Source: Piscicola geometra (lineage: Eukaryota > Annelida > Clitellata > Hirudinida > Piscicolidae). Taken from it: a stretch of DNA of 64,000 bases. Of this stretch, positions 41,201-59,778 are shown piece after piece. Position numbers and translations under genes: made by a program. The stretch's first letter is position 1; the number at the start of each line of letters is the position of its first letter. The notes below the pieces were generated by a model. The model had not been told where the DNA came from. It worked only from the letters and a program-made list of their open reading frames with translations, and did no database searches. The DNA is taken from positions 5,471,503-5,535,502 of the forward strand of contig OX030965.1 of the NCBI GenBank assembly GCA_943735955.1, written 5' to 3'.

Positions 41201-44200
41201 TTATTCGCAATTTCTCGCTGTTGTCCAAGATTGCACGGAGACGACAGGATTTTTGGGTAGTTATCAGGGACTAAAGGCATATTAGCGTGGGCATCAGGTG
41301 AAAGTGAAGAGCATTCAAAAGCCTGGTTGACGGCTGGATAACCGCCCATGTCAGCATCAGCAATGGAACCACACTGGTACATGCGTTCTGGTGGGCTTGG
41401 TTGCGGTGGCGGCTTGTAGTGGCATGTGTCGCTGAAATGCTGGAGAGAAGCGGCATTCGACTGATTAGTGGAAAGGTGGTTGTTTCTATAGTGAGGTTCG
41501 TTCCAGTCCATTATAGGAGGTTCATAGGAGGCGTGAACACCAAGAAAATTACTCGCCAGGGGGTCACAGCCTCTGTTTGAAAGGGTGTAGTTGCTGTGAG
41601 GTGGCGAGAAATCATTTTGTGGGGGGCGTTGGTATGCATAAAGGACTGAATCGTGGTGGCGAAGTGTGGCTGGACATGAGAGGTTCCTGTGGTCTGGTGT
41701 GGTAGGTGAGGCATCTTCTGGTTCTTTGCTGTAGCCATCGTCGCAGTAGCTTTGGATTAAATACTTCAGAGCCAGCATCCTCGCTTGCTTCTTCGTGTTG
41801 GGAGAATTACAATCTCTTTCTTCAGTAGTCTCAATGCATTTTGGTCTCAAGCTAGCTGGGCTAACAGGGGTTTCTCCACGTGAATTAGTCGCAGACACCT
41901 TTTGGAACTGATCACTGTTACCCCATCCTGCTGGCTGATGCTCCCATGGAGGGAAATAATCAGGTTGTCTATTGTTGAGCATCTGACAGAACTGTGGTAT
42001 GTCAGTTTGATTGATGTTTGCATCTTGGTTGAACCTGCTGCAGTCGTTACTCGGGTCCTTCACCTTACTGGTGAGGAAGGTTATGTTTGTGGTGAGACTG
42101 GTGCACACATGGGGCTGGCGAGGGACGGAAGAGTCGCCAGAAGCAGGACTACAAACAGTGTTGTCTCCCCTCCTCACTGCACCAAATGTCTTGTTGCAGT
42201 TTTTCCTGGGAGAGCTATGCAGGAAAGCGTCTGAGATGCCTCTCTTCAGCGTGCCTGGCGAACAACTCAGCTGTCTCACTCGACTCTCCTCCATGCGGCT
42301 GAGGCGCTCTCGTGGACTGATCGAGTCGGCAACGAAGGTCGTCCGCTTCCTGGAAGCACGTCTTGAGCGGTATCCACTTTCGAATGCCGATCTCTCCTTG
42401 CTTTCGCGCGATTCTCGGTTGCGACTGGCACTCTTGGAGAAGGCGCTTGTACTCGCCTTGGGTGATCTGTAACTCGAACCCTCGACTCTTGGCGGGCTTT
42501 GACTTCGACTTCTGCGTTTGGAAGAGCTCTGACTGTATTTAGAATAGTCGTCACCCTCATCTTTGTTCACAGAAGAGTTATGAAACTGATTTGTCTTTCT
42601 TGATGCATTCTCAGCCTGGCTTCCACGGTTCGACGGGTCGCGAATTCGGTTTTTACTTTTGAGAGAGTCTTCATCTTGATCCCTGTTTTTGAGAGAGATC
42701 TTTTTTTGACTTGCTTTTCGGGAAGAAGCCTTTCCATTATTCACTTCGTCTGACTCAGACCCTGGAGATGTTGAGCTTCGTTTGCTCTTACTTTGCGAGT
42801 CCGTTTTCCTTGCTGTACGCCCTGACCAATGAGATGTGGCTTCAGTGTTGTCATTAGGCTCTTTCCGGTTGCCTCTCGCTGACGACTTCAAGGATTCATT
42901 ACCATCTGCCACCGAGTAAACTGGCGTGTAAGAGTAGTACGACGAGTGAGAACCGCTGTGGACCAAATTACCTTCTTCATCAGCTTCCTTTCGACCTTTG
43001 CTAAACATCGACTTTTCGAAATGTCTTCCTTTTGAACTGGCCAATTCAGAGTACTTGCTTTCGGAATCTTTTTGCAAAGTTTGGCTCAAACGATTTGGTT
43101 CAGGCTGGCTAAAACGTGATAATCGTTTAGATTGCCTTAGTGAAAGAGAGTCCTTGGCTCTTCTCGTGCTCGAAGTCTCATCAAACGAACTCGAATCAGA
43201 ACTCGACATCACCAACACCTTCCCTTTCTCGGAAGATTTCTTTGTATCTTTAGAATTTCTTGTTCGGCTGTTATTTTTAGATCTTTGGCTCATATTTCCA
43301 AGCGATTTTTCAGATTTTATCGTTTTTGAACTGGATGTGCTTGTTTGCCCTTTGTTGTTTACTGAATATGCCTTACTTTCCGACTCCAAAATTAACTTCA
43401 GTTCATCTCTCTCTTTCGAAAAATCGGCATTATTTTTTTCTGATTTTTTGTTTTCAGTTTGTAGTTGGCCTTTGGACAAAATCGCGTATTTATCCTCGGA
43501 GCTTTCAGCGGACTTTAGATTTTCTGAATCATCTGCATTCTTCTTCATCGAAGACATTTTAGTATTCTCGTCAAAAAAGGAAACAATCCTCTTGCTTGCA
43601 GACGTCGTCCCTCTTGACGATACACTGTTCCTTTCAGAATCTTTCCCACCTTCCAAATACCTCTCTTTCCCTGCATTTGGTGCCCGTTTTTCCGCCTCAT
43701 AAACGCCCTTTTCTACGTGGAAGACTTTTCCACCTGGAGTGAATCCGCTCTGCAGGCCGATGTTGTTCCTTTTCGACTTTTGGGGTTCTTCAAAGTGGAA
43801 GGATACATCTCTTTTTGATTTGTCTTTCGGAGCAGCAAACGCTGAAAAACTGTTAAAACTATTGAAAGCAATTCCAGCCTCAGTTGCCGAAGATTCATTC
43901 ACGTAGTCATAGGAATATTCGTTCACATCACTCGGATCCGCATCAGCAAAGACCACAGAATGCGCATCTCTCTTCTCTGAAAGGGCCTCTTTGTCGCCGA
44001 AGAAATCTCTTCCATCTTGTGCGCATGTGAGCTTGTGGAAGAGGTGCAAGAATCTGGAAGAAGGGTTGATGAATGAAAGAATCAATCAAATAAATTTCTA
44101 TAGCGCTCTTTCATCAAATTCAAAAGCCGTTTAAATACTGGAACAGCTGTGAAATAAATCAATTTAAGCACTCATTTTTAAATAAATTTTTACAAAATAT

Positions 44201-46180
44201 TTTGACTTGTATTTTTCCAAAGGTAATGCGCTCACATGACACAACAGAGCAACAGTGCCAACACTAGCAGAACGAGTATAACGTAAACTGGTATCATCGA
44301 ATCACGAAATTCTTTGAAATAAATAATAAAAGTTAACATGAAGAATGTGATTGAAATATTGAAATAAAAAATATATACCCAATCGCTCAAAGCGGGTAAC
44401 CACAAATAGCTTATAGACCCCTGAGTGATAATGTCAAAACACACCGGGTTGTTCGATTGGTGGATCAGAAGTAATGGTTGTTGCATCAGGAAGGATTGTG
44501 CCGATGGAAATTCTGATTCTGGGACGGACAGGCTTTGCATGCATATACTGCCTGGTGAGAGGAACGTGCTTTTCGAGCACATAGAGTCCAGTGGGAGAGA
44601 CAGGTTTTTGATGGAGTCCAGGGGGAGGAACAGGTTTTTGATAGAGTCCAGTGGGAGGGACAGGTTTTTGATAGAGTCCAGGGGGAGGAACAGGTTTTTG
44701 ATAGAGTCCAGGGGGAGGAACAGGTTTTTGATAGAGTCCAGGGGGAGGAACAGGTTTTTGATAGAGTCCAGTGGGAGGGTCAGGTTTTTCATGCGTATCG
44801 CGTTCGAGTCCTTTGCTTAAGCTTTTTGCAGCTTCGATCTCTTTGGCCAGCTTCGACATCATCTTCTCAAACCTTTCTCGTAACTTGGCGTCTTCACGCT
44901 GCTCTTTAGACTCTCTTTCTGCCAGAGACTCTACAGAATTTTTCACTTGTTTCAGCTTCGCGAAGATGTCAGCAAACACTTTTTTGTACGCCTCCAGCTG
45001 GCCACTTAACGCCGATACCTTGTTAAACTCTTCCAGTCCATCCGTTTTCTCAGTTCCCACTCTGCTTCCCCCAGCCACTTGCAACTTCTCCACAGCATCT
45101 AATAGCATCTTGTAGAGATTACGGTAGTTGGTGATGTTTTGGTCAAATGAATTTCTGGAATTTTTGTAATCCGTGAGGTAGTTGTTAATGTTCCGGTTGA
45201 GATCATCTTCTTTTATTTCTTTGGAATTCTCTATGGAAGTTTTCAACCTTCGTTGTGCCCCACCATTAGGTCTATCAGGATGTTGTTGCGAGTTGAACTG
45301 GTTGATGAGGCGGTCCAAGTTGTCACTGTCGTAAGAGTCTTCTTCGTTTGCTGCCTCGGTGAGATCACTGATGCTTTTTTCATTGTTTCTGTTTGAACCA
45401 TCTTGGCGTGGGCTTCCATCTGCCGCACTTTTCATGCCTCCCTTCTTTTCTTCCGCCTCCTTCAACGAAGCCTTGGTATTAAAGAGTTCGAAACTACTCA
45501 ATTCATTGTCATCTTCATCATTGGATTTAGAATGTCCATAAGCAAGAAAGTCGTGCTCAAAATCCTGCATATCCGGTGAAGAAGCCGTAGGGTTCGATGC
45601 GATTGCATCGGAACTGATGTTTCTTTTGAAATTTTTATTTTTGCCTTTTATTCTTTTTTTCCTATATTTCCTTCCGTCTTTCTTCCTGCTTTTTCTCTTC
45701 TTACCAAGAAACTTCCTCGGTCGATTTGTATGCTTGAATCTCAATGAATTATTCATTAGAAAACCCTCTTTAGAGTGGTTTAATGCCTCTGTTGTGTGGC
45801 TTTCAAAATTCTTCGCCCTTGACGTGACCTTCTCTTTGAAAAAGTATGTTTTAGGCTCATTATTTTTCCTTTTCCATTGATGCAAGCTGTTGGAAACATT
45901 GTACTTTTTATCATGTTTATTTGACTCTATTAACCTTTTTTTATTTAATTTTGAAATTAAATCATAATTAAATAGAAGCTTTTTATCTTTTTCGTGTACT
46001 GAATTTATCTCAGCTTTAGGAAATGCCACCAACTTGGTTTCACTATTGAGAATGGCTGAAAATATTGTACACAAAATCATAAATTTCTTTAAAAATGATA
46101 TTTATATAAAATACTTCAGAAGAAGAAAGCCAACCAGCTGTACAAAGAAAGACGAAGCCCCATAAATATCGAATATTCAT
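38230..46180 (-). CDS. Large single-pass membrane protein with ~1940-residue disordered tail
   Basis: Four exons, minus strand: 46180-46135, 46055-44445, 44311-44236, 44053-38230. Junctions are GT-AG and phases 1/1/2 agree; total 7557 nt, 2518 residues. Exon 1 supplies a signal peptide (MNIRYLWGFVFLCTA). Residues ~17-552 are a charged, mostly helical or disordered region, basic around 120-150, acidic further on, with a probable coiled coil at ~360-430 and a decapeptide PPGLYQKPVP repeat next to the membrane. The tiny third exon encodes the single membrane helix (MIPVYVILVLLVLALLLCCV, ~558-577). The last exon of 5.8 kb encodes a Ser/Lys/Arg-rich tail without globular domains, with a Gln/Asn repeat near 2340-2390, a Lys-rich patch and a C-terminus ending RETKLFVRDLLQQF. 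I do not recognise the family. The topology (type I) is inferred from the signal peptide. The short third exon is what links two long frames that otherwise look like separate genes. Confidence 0.78.
38760..38925 (-). repeat. Coding QQQPFNNQ repeats in the tail
   Basis: Six imperfect units of 21-27 bp, read on the minus strand as (CAACAACAA)CCCTTCAACAAT, encode QQQPFNNQ-type repeats in frame within the last exon of the large membrane protein. Confidence 0.9.
44595..44790 (-). repeat. Coding 30-bp repeats encoding KPVPPPGLYQ
   Basis: Seven head-to-tail 30-bp units in the juxtamembrane part of the large membrane protein. Adjacent copies are almost identical on the DNA level, with PPP/PPT and SPT variants, indicating recent expansion. 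Confidence 0.93.
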
Positions 46181-46412
46181 ATCAAGAACCCATATTTTCT
46201 CTTATCAAAAAATTATTAACGACATTAAAATCATTTCAAAGTTGACAAAACTATCGATATAAAGTTTTAAAAGTTAAACTAGACCATAGCAACAGTCTCA
46301 ACAGACGCTGACGTTGTCAAAGACCAACATTACACCAAAATAATAAAATAAAACCCAAACGAAACAAGATTGATAAATAGATAATACAGTTAATGAATTA
46401 AATGATGTTTGA

Positions 46413-46646
46413 ATGGAAAGTGGATCGATAAGGATGACAATGCAATCAATCATGGCTGATCTTGTTCCTTCTGATGTAAGAGAAACGTTCTTTGGCCGTC
46501 TGTGCCTGACGAAAACATTAAAAGAAAATTTTTATCTCACATTTTTGTATAAATTACAGAATAAATGGGTGTTAGCCAACCTTGGTGTGTTTGCAATTGG
46601 AACCTTGTCTTGTCAGGTAACTGCTGCAACAACTAGCAACAAATAG
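46413..46646 (+). CDS. Candidate small plus-strand gene, unresolved
   Basis: An open frame of 77 codons lies between two minus-strand genes and is divergent from the large membrane protein gene (233 bases between the start codons). It contains a consensus donor (TCTGAT/GTAAGA, about 46477) and acceptor (AATTACAG, ending about 46559), so the mature form could be MADLVPSD joined to NKWVLANLGVFAIGTLSCQ. A second donor-like GTAACT follows. The second piece is hydrophobic enough for one membrane helix. I recognise no family and cannot find another exon. It could be chance. Confidence 0.25.
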   Translation: MESGSIRMTMQSIMADLVPSDVRETFFGRLCLTKTLKENFYLTFLYKLQNKWVLANLGVFAIGTLSCQVTAATTSNK

Positions 46647-46694
46647 GGAATTGTTGTTCATTCGTATTCAATTCATCTTTATATATTTTTAATT

Positions 46695-54138
<7,444 letters not shown>

Positions 54139-54983
54139 CAGAAGAAGGAATTGTAGCTTTGACTGCACGAAGGATCCCAAGATTATGTTCTAGTTCAATT
54201 CACTTCACTTCAATCTTTTGCTTCTCTCTTTTATAACACATTTCCCGATCATTCATAAATGATTCTATGTATATATCGATATACATGTGTGTGTGTGTGT
54301 GTTTTTTGTGTGTTTATATAGGCGAATACAAGGAAGTCAAAATGGGGCAAACGTGAAATTCACGTGAATTGATTTATTGAAAAGTCACTGAAAATTCACA
54401 ATAATGTTAAGGGACAAACAACCAGCCCAGAAACAGACCTGATAACACGACTCAACTAACGAAATACGATGAAAAATTTAAGCGGAGAAATAATAAATTA
54501 AAAGTATATGCCAAATATATTATTCTTTTTCTACAGAATATCACAATTGTTTACATATCACTTCAAATCAACTTGTTCATAATATTTTTCATTTGTATCT
54601 TAGAAAGTTTTTTTATACTAAAGAAAAAAAGCATTGTTTATAAAAAATTCTAAAATGTAGTAATATTCATTAAAATGTTTTAGTTTTTAAAAGTTAAACT
54701 CTTTTCTTAAGATTTAAATTTTGTTTTTACACAAGTTCACTTTTTGACACATAGTTGAGTATTCGTCTTACAAGTTACAAGGTTTGTTCAGTGTTTGTGA
54801 CACTCCGTGAAAAAATATTTACAGAATTATAAGTTTTAAAAATATTTATTTCACAAAATAAGATTTTTTATTTTGATCTTCTAAGAAATACATAGTTTGG
54901 TTTCCAGTTCTACAATGTATGATGGTCAAGCTTGACTTTTACCTGAAGGGTGATTATTTGTATAATTTAGATTTTAAGTGTTG
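54139..54983. other. 5' flank of the CP2 gene, no other gene seen
   Basis: AT-rich, with a short (TG)n at about 54285-54302 next to alternating TATATATCGATATA sequence. No exon was found. Confidence 0.45.
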
Positions 54984-55248
54984 CTAGTCACATTTGACTG
55001 GTCTCAAGTCTTGGGATTTTGTAAAAGGCACTGGTAATCTATTCCATCTGAACCTGATTCCAGCCACTGTGAAGTTAGCAGTGTAAACCTACAGAGAGGT
55101 ACAAACATATATTTTTGAGACTCATTCTGAATAAAAAATCTGTAAAAAAACTTATGAATTGTTTTCTACAACCTTTTACATGGAGGAAGTTACCAGTATC
55201 AGTCACCACAATGAAGTCTCCCAAAGCTTTTGGATTGGCTTGGTTGCT
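54984..55248 (-). CDS. Candidate two-exon 3' fragment of an unidentified minus-strand gene
   Basis: Two adjoining pieces look like exons: 55248-55180 (acceptor TTTTCATGCAG, donor CAT/GTAAAA) encodes SNQANPKALGDFIVVTDTGN plus FLH; 55088-54984 (acceptor CTCTGTAG) continues with VYTANFTVAGIRFRWNRLPV and ends KCD stop. Both are phase 0 and have normal codon composition in an otherwise AT-rich region. No start exon or family could be found. It may be a gene remnant or the last exons of a gene whose 5' part is interleaved with the SLC41 region. Confidence 0.35.
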
Positions 55249-55979
55249 CTGCATGAAAATATAGGCTTAATTGTTATAATTTTTATAGTTTATTAATGAT
55301 ATTGTTCATACATAAATGTTTTGAAGTCTTTATGCACTAAATAGGTAACAATTTTGTTTGTAAATAATTTTGAGGGAAGAGATATCTCTATGATAAAATG
55401 TGGATACTGGATACTGATTCTAATAAAACCAAAAGGGTGGATTTGATAGGCTGAATTCATGATTGTTTTCGATTATTGCGTGAATAATATTTGTATTCAA
55501 TATTTTGCAACAATTTTATCAAATAAAATTCGAATAACTTTGAACTCTTCGATATGAATCGAAAAAATCGATTTTAATCGCCACAACTTGATTAGAAATC
55601 ATGATGAACAGATAAGATCTTTTCGATCTTTTATAGATTAATTGTCTTATTTAATAAATTTTGTATTAATTATAACACATTTTTTACAACTTTAAATTAA
55701 TTTTATTACAAAATTCATTTAAATTTGTGTACTCTGTGAAATAATAAGTATTTATAAAAAAAATAATATTAATTAATGCAATTTAAATAATTTAGCAAAA
55801 TGAATTAATTCACTTGTTATAGGTGTTTATGACTAATAAAATATTTGTTATTTTACAATTTTAATACGAAGAATAAAGTTTATAAATGCTTAAAAGAGAA
55901 AAAAATCAATTCTCTAAATAATCGTTAGTTCGTCTTGAGCGTTGACATCTTACACACGAAGGACTTTGAATCGTGTGCG

Positions 55980-55987
55980 TATATAAT
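55980..55987 (+). promoter_or_regulatory. TATA-like element upstream of SLC41 module A
   Basis: TATATAAT 81 bases before the module A start codon. A consensus acceptor (TTTACTTTCAG) directly precedes the ATG, so a short 5' UTR exon may lie between. Confidence 0.35.
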
Positions 55988-56067
55988 CTCAACACGCGCT
56001 GACAAGACCCTTTCTGTCAAACAGAAAACGTCTCTTCTAATAATGTCTCATCAATTTACTTTCAGAC

Positions 56068-56833
56068 ATGTCTTCGGAAACAAACGGAGGCTTGTTGAAT
56101 GAGAGGGAAGCCTACATTTCAAGTCAAGAAAAAATTCCCATCGAACTTATCAAATTCGACCCCTTTCAACACCCACTACAGCCAGACACTCAAACAGACT
56201 CAAACATCATCATCGCAATAAATTCCACTAACCAGCAAGATTTCGATTTGAACAAAAAAGACCACGGAACTTTTGATCCTTCTTTCACTGCACCTATCCA
56301 CCCCACAATCGACACCCTCCACTCTACATCCAATATGATTCCCAGCAACCAGTCGACTAGTCTCTCAGACCATGACACAGCCGTCACAGAGCTTCCAATC
56401 TTCAGTAATGGAACCCACTCTGACAAGTCAGTGAGCTTCATCGTGCCAGAGAACAATAACTATCGAGGTGATTTACGAAACAAATAAATTGTAATTTTAA
56501 GCCGTGTAAAGACCTTTTTTTCACGTCGCATTAACTCTATTAGATCTGTCGTTTGGTTGTAATTAGTCTTTTCTGTGGTGTTTAAGAGTCATCATTATCA
56601 TAAATATCTTCACAGAAATTCCTATAGGCGATCAAAAAAGTGGTGGTGATGATGATGATGATGGAGATGATGAAGACGATGATGATGATGAGATGAAGTT
56701 GATAGGGAGGGGTGTGAAGGGAGAGGATGAGAAGGAGGAGAGTGCGTGCAAGACTGGCCTCGAAATTCTCTTTCCCTTCCTCGCAGCAGGAGTTGGCATG
56801 GTTTTCGCTGGCACTGTGCTGATTACCGTTCAA
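56068..56833 (+). CDS. SLC41-type Mg2+ transporter, alternative 5' module A
   Basis: Two exons, 56068-56467 and 56616-56833, phases 1 and 0 (206 codons). The N-terminal cytoplasmic part is hydrophilic, then strongly acidic (a DDDDDGDDEDDDDDE run). It ends in the first membrane helix, ESACKTGLEILFPFLAAGVG followed by MVFAGTVLITVQ, which matches helix 1 of SLC41/MgtE-like transporters. The exon ends CAA/GTGAGT, phase 0, and can join the shared exon at 62854 that begins DWQVFKE. SLC41 proteins carry Mg2+ across plasma or organelle membranes. The acidic cytoplasmic stretch could bind divalent cations; that is inference. It differs entirely from modules B and C in its N-terminus. Confidence 0.8.
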
Positions 56834-57230
56834 GTGAGTGAGTGAGTTAGTTAGTGATTGACTGATTGAGTGAGTGAGTGAGTGAGTGAGTGAGTGAGTG
56901 AGTGAGTGAGTGAGTGAGTGAGTGAGTGAGTGAGTGAGTGAGTGAGTGAGTGAGTGAGTGAGTGAGTGAGTGAGTGATTGAGTGAGTAAGTTAGTGAGTG
57001 AGTGAGTGAGTGAGTGAGTGAGTGAGTGAGTGAGTGAGTGAGTGAGTGAGTGAGTAAGTTAGTGAGTGAGTGAGTGAGTGAGTGAGTGAGTGAGTGAGTG
57101 AGTGAGTGAGTGAGTGATTGAGTGAGTAAGTTAGTGAGTGAGTGAGTGAGTGAGTGAGTGAGTGAGTGAGTGAGTGAGTGAGTGAGTGATTGAGTGAGTA
57201 AGTTAGTGAGTGAGTGAGTGAGTGAGTGAG
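56834..57230 (+). repeat. (GTGA)n array fused to the module A splice donor
   Basis: About 97 tetranucleotide units begin at the first intron base. Variants (TTAG, TTGA, TAAG) recur in blocks at about 56976-56994, 57053-57062, 57117-57134 and 57188-57205, giving a higher-order pattern. Almost every unit recreates GTGAGT, the consensus 5' splice site. Confidence 0.97.
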
Positions 57231-57981
57231 GATGCTATTGTGATATACGCTTTCAGAAAGTAAATCTGGCGATTCAATGATTTAGAATTTAAATATTATT
57301 TTTGGTTATTGTTCCAATAAACAAAAATAATTTTAAGGAAGATCATTAAACGCGGATGTCAAAATATAGTTATTTCGTTCGCTAGGTGGTGCTCGTAAAA
57401 GGCTCCATTAGTAATTTAAGTCTTCGACCACCAGTTGAATCTTGAAGACCTTTTGTGGTTTCTATTTCCGGTAGATCTTTCGTAAATTACGTCATGAATT
57501 CCATGATTTCATGACGTCTAGTTTTTTGCCATGAATTTTCACCCAAAAAAAGATTTTTTCGAATAATTTTTATTTTGTTTGAATGTTTTTTCGGTAGATG
57601 TCAGCGTTGACCTAGTCATTTAATGTCTCCATTCACCATCCTTAATTAATCATTATATCTAATTCGACGCACACTTCATCCCCCTTCATCATCAGTTTCA
57701 TCATCATCGTCTTCATCATTTTTATCATCATCATTATTACCAGCATAATAATAATAATCATCATCATCATAATCATCACCATCATCATCATCATCACAAT
57801 CATCATTATACGCATGGGCAAGCCCATAAGTTATGATCTAGCGAATGCAAATACTCGCTCTGTCGTACATAAATAAACATTGATACAAGCTCCAAAGCAT
57901 ACAATTATTCATTATGCAAATGAGAATATATCAAGCAAATGTATTCGGTCTATTGTGTACGTGTGTTTTAATTATTCAAAA

Positions 57982-58140
<159 letters not shown>

Positions 58141-58636
58141 TGAGTAGAGTAGCAGGATGCATACGTATCGATTTAATCTCAGGTGTGAGACGCTTCCATT
58201 CCTTCTTTTGCAACCACCTCTTTTGTGTATCCGTGTGTCTTTCAAGTGTGCATGAATGTATGGGTGAAAGGTGTGTGTACGTGTGAGAGTTTGTGTGTCT
58301 ATGTGTAAATGTTTGTGTATGTGTATATGAGTGTCTATGTGTGACTATGTAGGTGTGAATGTATGTGGGAATCTTTTCATGAAAGAGGTATATTGTATAA
58401 CACGTCCTACTATTTTATAAATAAGTTTTTGTAAAACTTAATTTTTTCATAATTCCAAATTTTTTTCAACATCTATTTTTCCAGTCACTTTCCCGCTCTT
58501 TTATCTTCTATTATATAGGCGTGATCAACCATTCTTTTCTTGCAACTCCATCAAACTCTAATGTCATTTAAAAGGGCTTTTTAACGACAGCCTTTGACCC
58601 ACATTCACAGCTCACATTATCGCGTTTTTACACCTT

Positions 58637-58806
<170 letters not shown>

Positions 58807-58821
58807 CCCGATAGCATCTGC

Positions 58822-58830
58822 TTATAAAAG
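58822..58830 (+). promoter_or_regulatory. TATA-like promoter element of SLC41 module B
   Basis: TTATAAAAG within ATAGCATCTGCTTATAA, a 17-base block that recurs identically in front of module C. Similarity continues downstream for about 180 bases (GTTTTCGGGATA..., GACTGTTCAACTT), consistent with a duplicated core promoter and 5' UTR. Confidence 0.55.
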
Positions 58831-59298
58831 GTCCACGCGTTGAACAACCCCCATTCAGTGGATCGATCTTGAAGCATGACGTGTTTTCGGGATACACATA
58901 CTGGTCTTGTAGTGGCCTTAGAGGCGTCTGGAATGGTTGGCGACTGTTCAACTTATGGAGAGGGAAGACAAATGGCTTGCAGTTGTTGATGAGTACATTT
59001 GTAGGATAATTTTGTAGGAGTAATACAAGAGAATGTAACTGCAAAATACGTTTACATCCATAAGCAAGCTTGATCAATCCGGTGACTTTCAAGTGTGTTT
59101 TTTGTGCTATTTATGCAAACAGATCTCAAGATATCTCCAAAGTTATTTGAAGTTTGTGATATTAAAACTGGGAGTTCTGAGATTAAAACCTAAGATTTCC
59201 TGAAAAGTTGAAGAAATTGTGTTAAATCAAACTTATTATTTTGCTCGGACTTTCTTGAATCCTGTAGAGTATTTTAGGAGTTGTTTGTAAGCAATTGG

Positions 59299-59778
59299 AT
59301 GTTGAAGAAGTTTCTAGAAGGCATGAAGGCTCGCAAGGAAGAGGGGGCAGACGAGGGCATAAAGAAGGAAGTCACTCAGTCCTACGGAGCCCTCACTGAC
59401 CTCCCCATGCACCCGCTCCCCTCCCAGACGCCCTCTTCCCCCACCCATCAAACACCCGACGAACCCCCTCCCAGCCAGACACTCAAACCGGGCATTGTCA
59501 ACTCGTACTTCAAAGTCGACTCTGAAAAGTCCTTGGTCGATTTGAACCTCCTCTCGAAGGATCAGTCCTCCACCCTGCCCCTCCCCGCTCCAAGCAGCGA
59601 AAGTTCTTTGCAAGTTTCTCAGGTCTCTCTCTGTCCTTCTGCCGTTAACGACACTCGTCTGCTGCTCGATCAAAGCAAAGACGAGTCAACTTGTAGAATT
59701 ATAGGGGAGGTCATCTTACCATTCATCCTGGCTGGAATGGGCTGTGTTTTTGCAGGAGTCGTTCTGGACCTGGTTAAG
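59299..59778 (+). CDS. SLC41-type Mg2+ transporter, alternative first exon B
   Basis: A single first coding exon of 160 codons ([20 protein letters not shown]...). The middle is Pro/Ser-rich. The exon ends with a first membrane helix, STCRIIGEVILPFILAGMGC followed by VFAGVVLDLVK, closer to the vertebrate SLC41 pattern (LPF.LAG...AG.VLD.V) than module A. The donor is AAG/GTCTGA, phase 0, matching the shared exon at 62854; unspliced it would stop after one more codon. A conserved RLLLDQ motif precedes the helix, as in module C. Confidence 0.82.

Noticed and set aside
39120..43898. Open frames on both strands inside the membrane protein's last exon, including a 234-codon plus-strand frame at 42998-43702
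   Set aside because: They mirror the Ser/Lys/Glu-rich codon bias of the real frame and show no splice or domain support.
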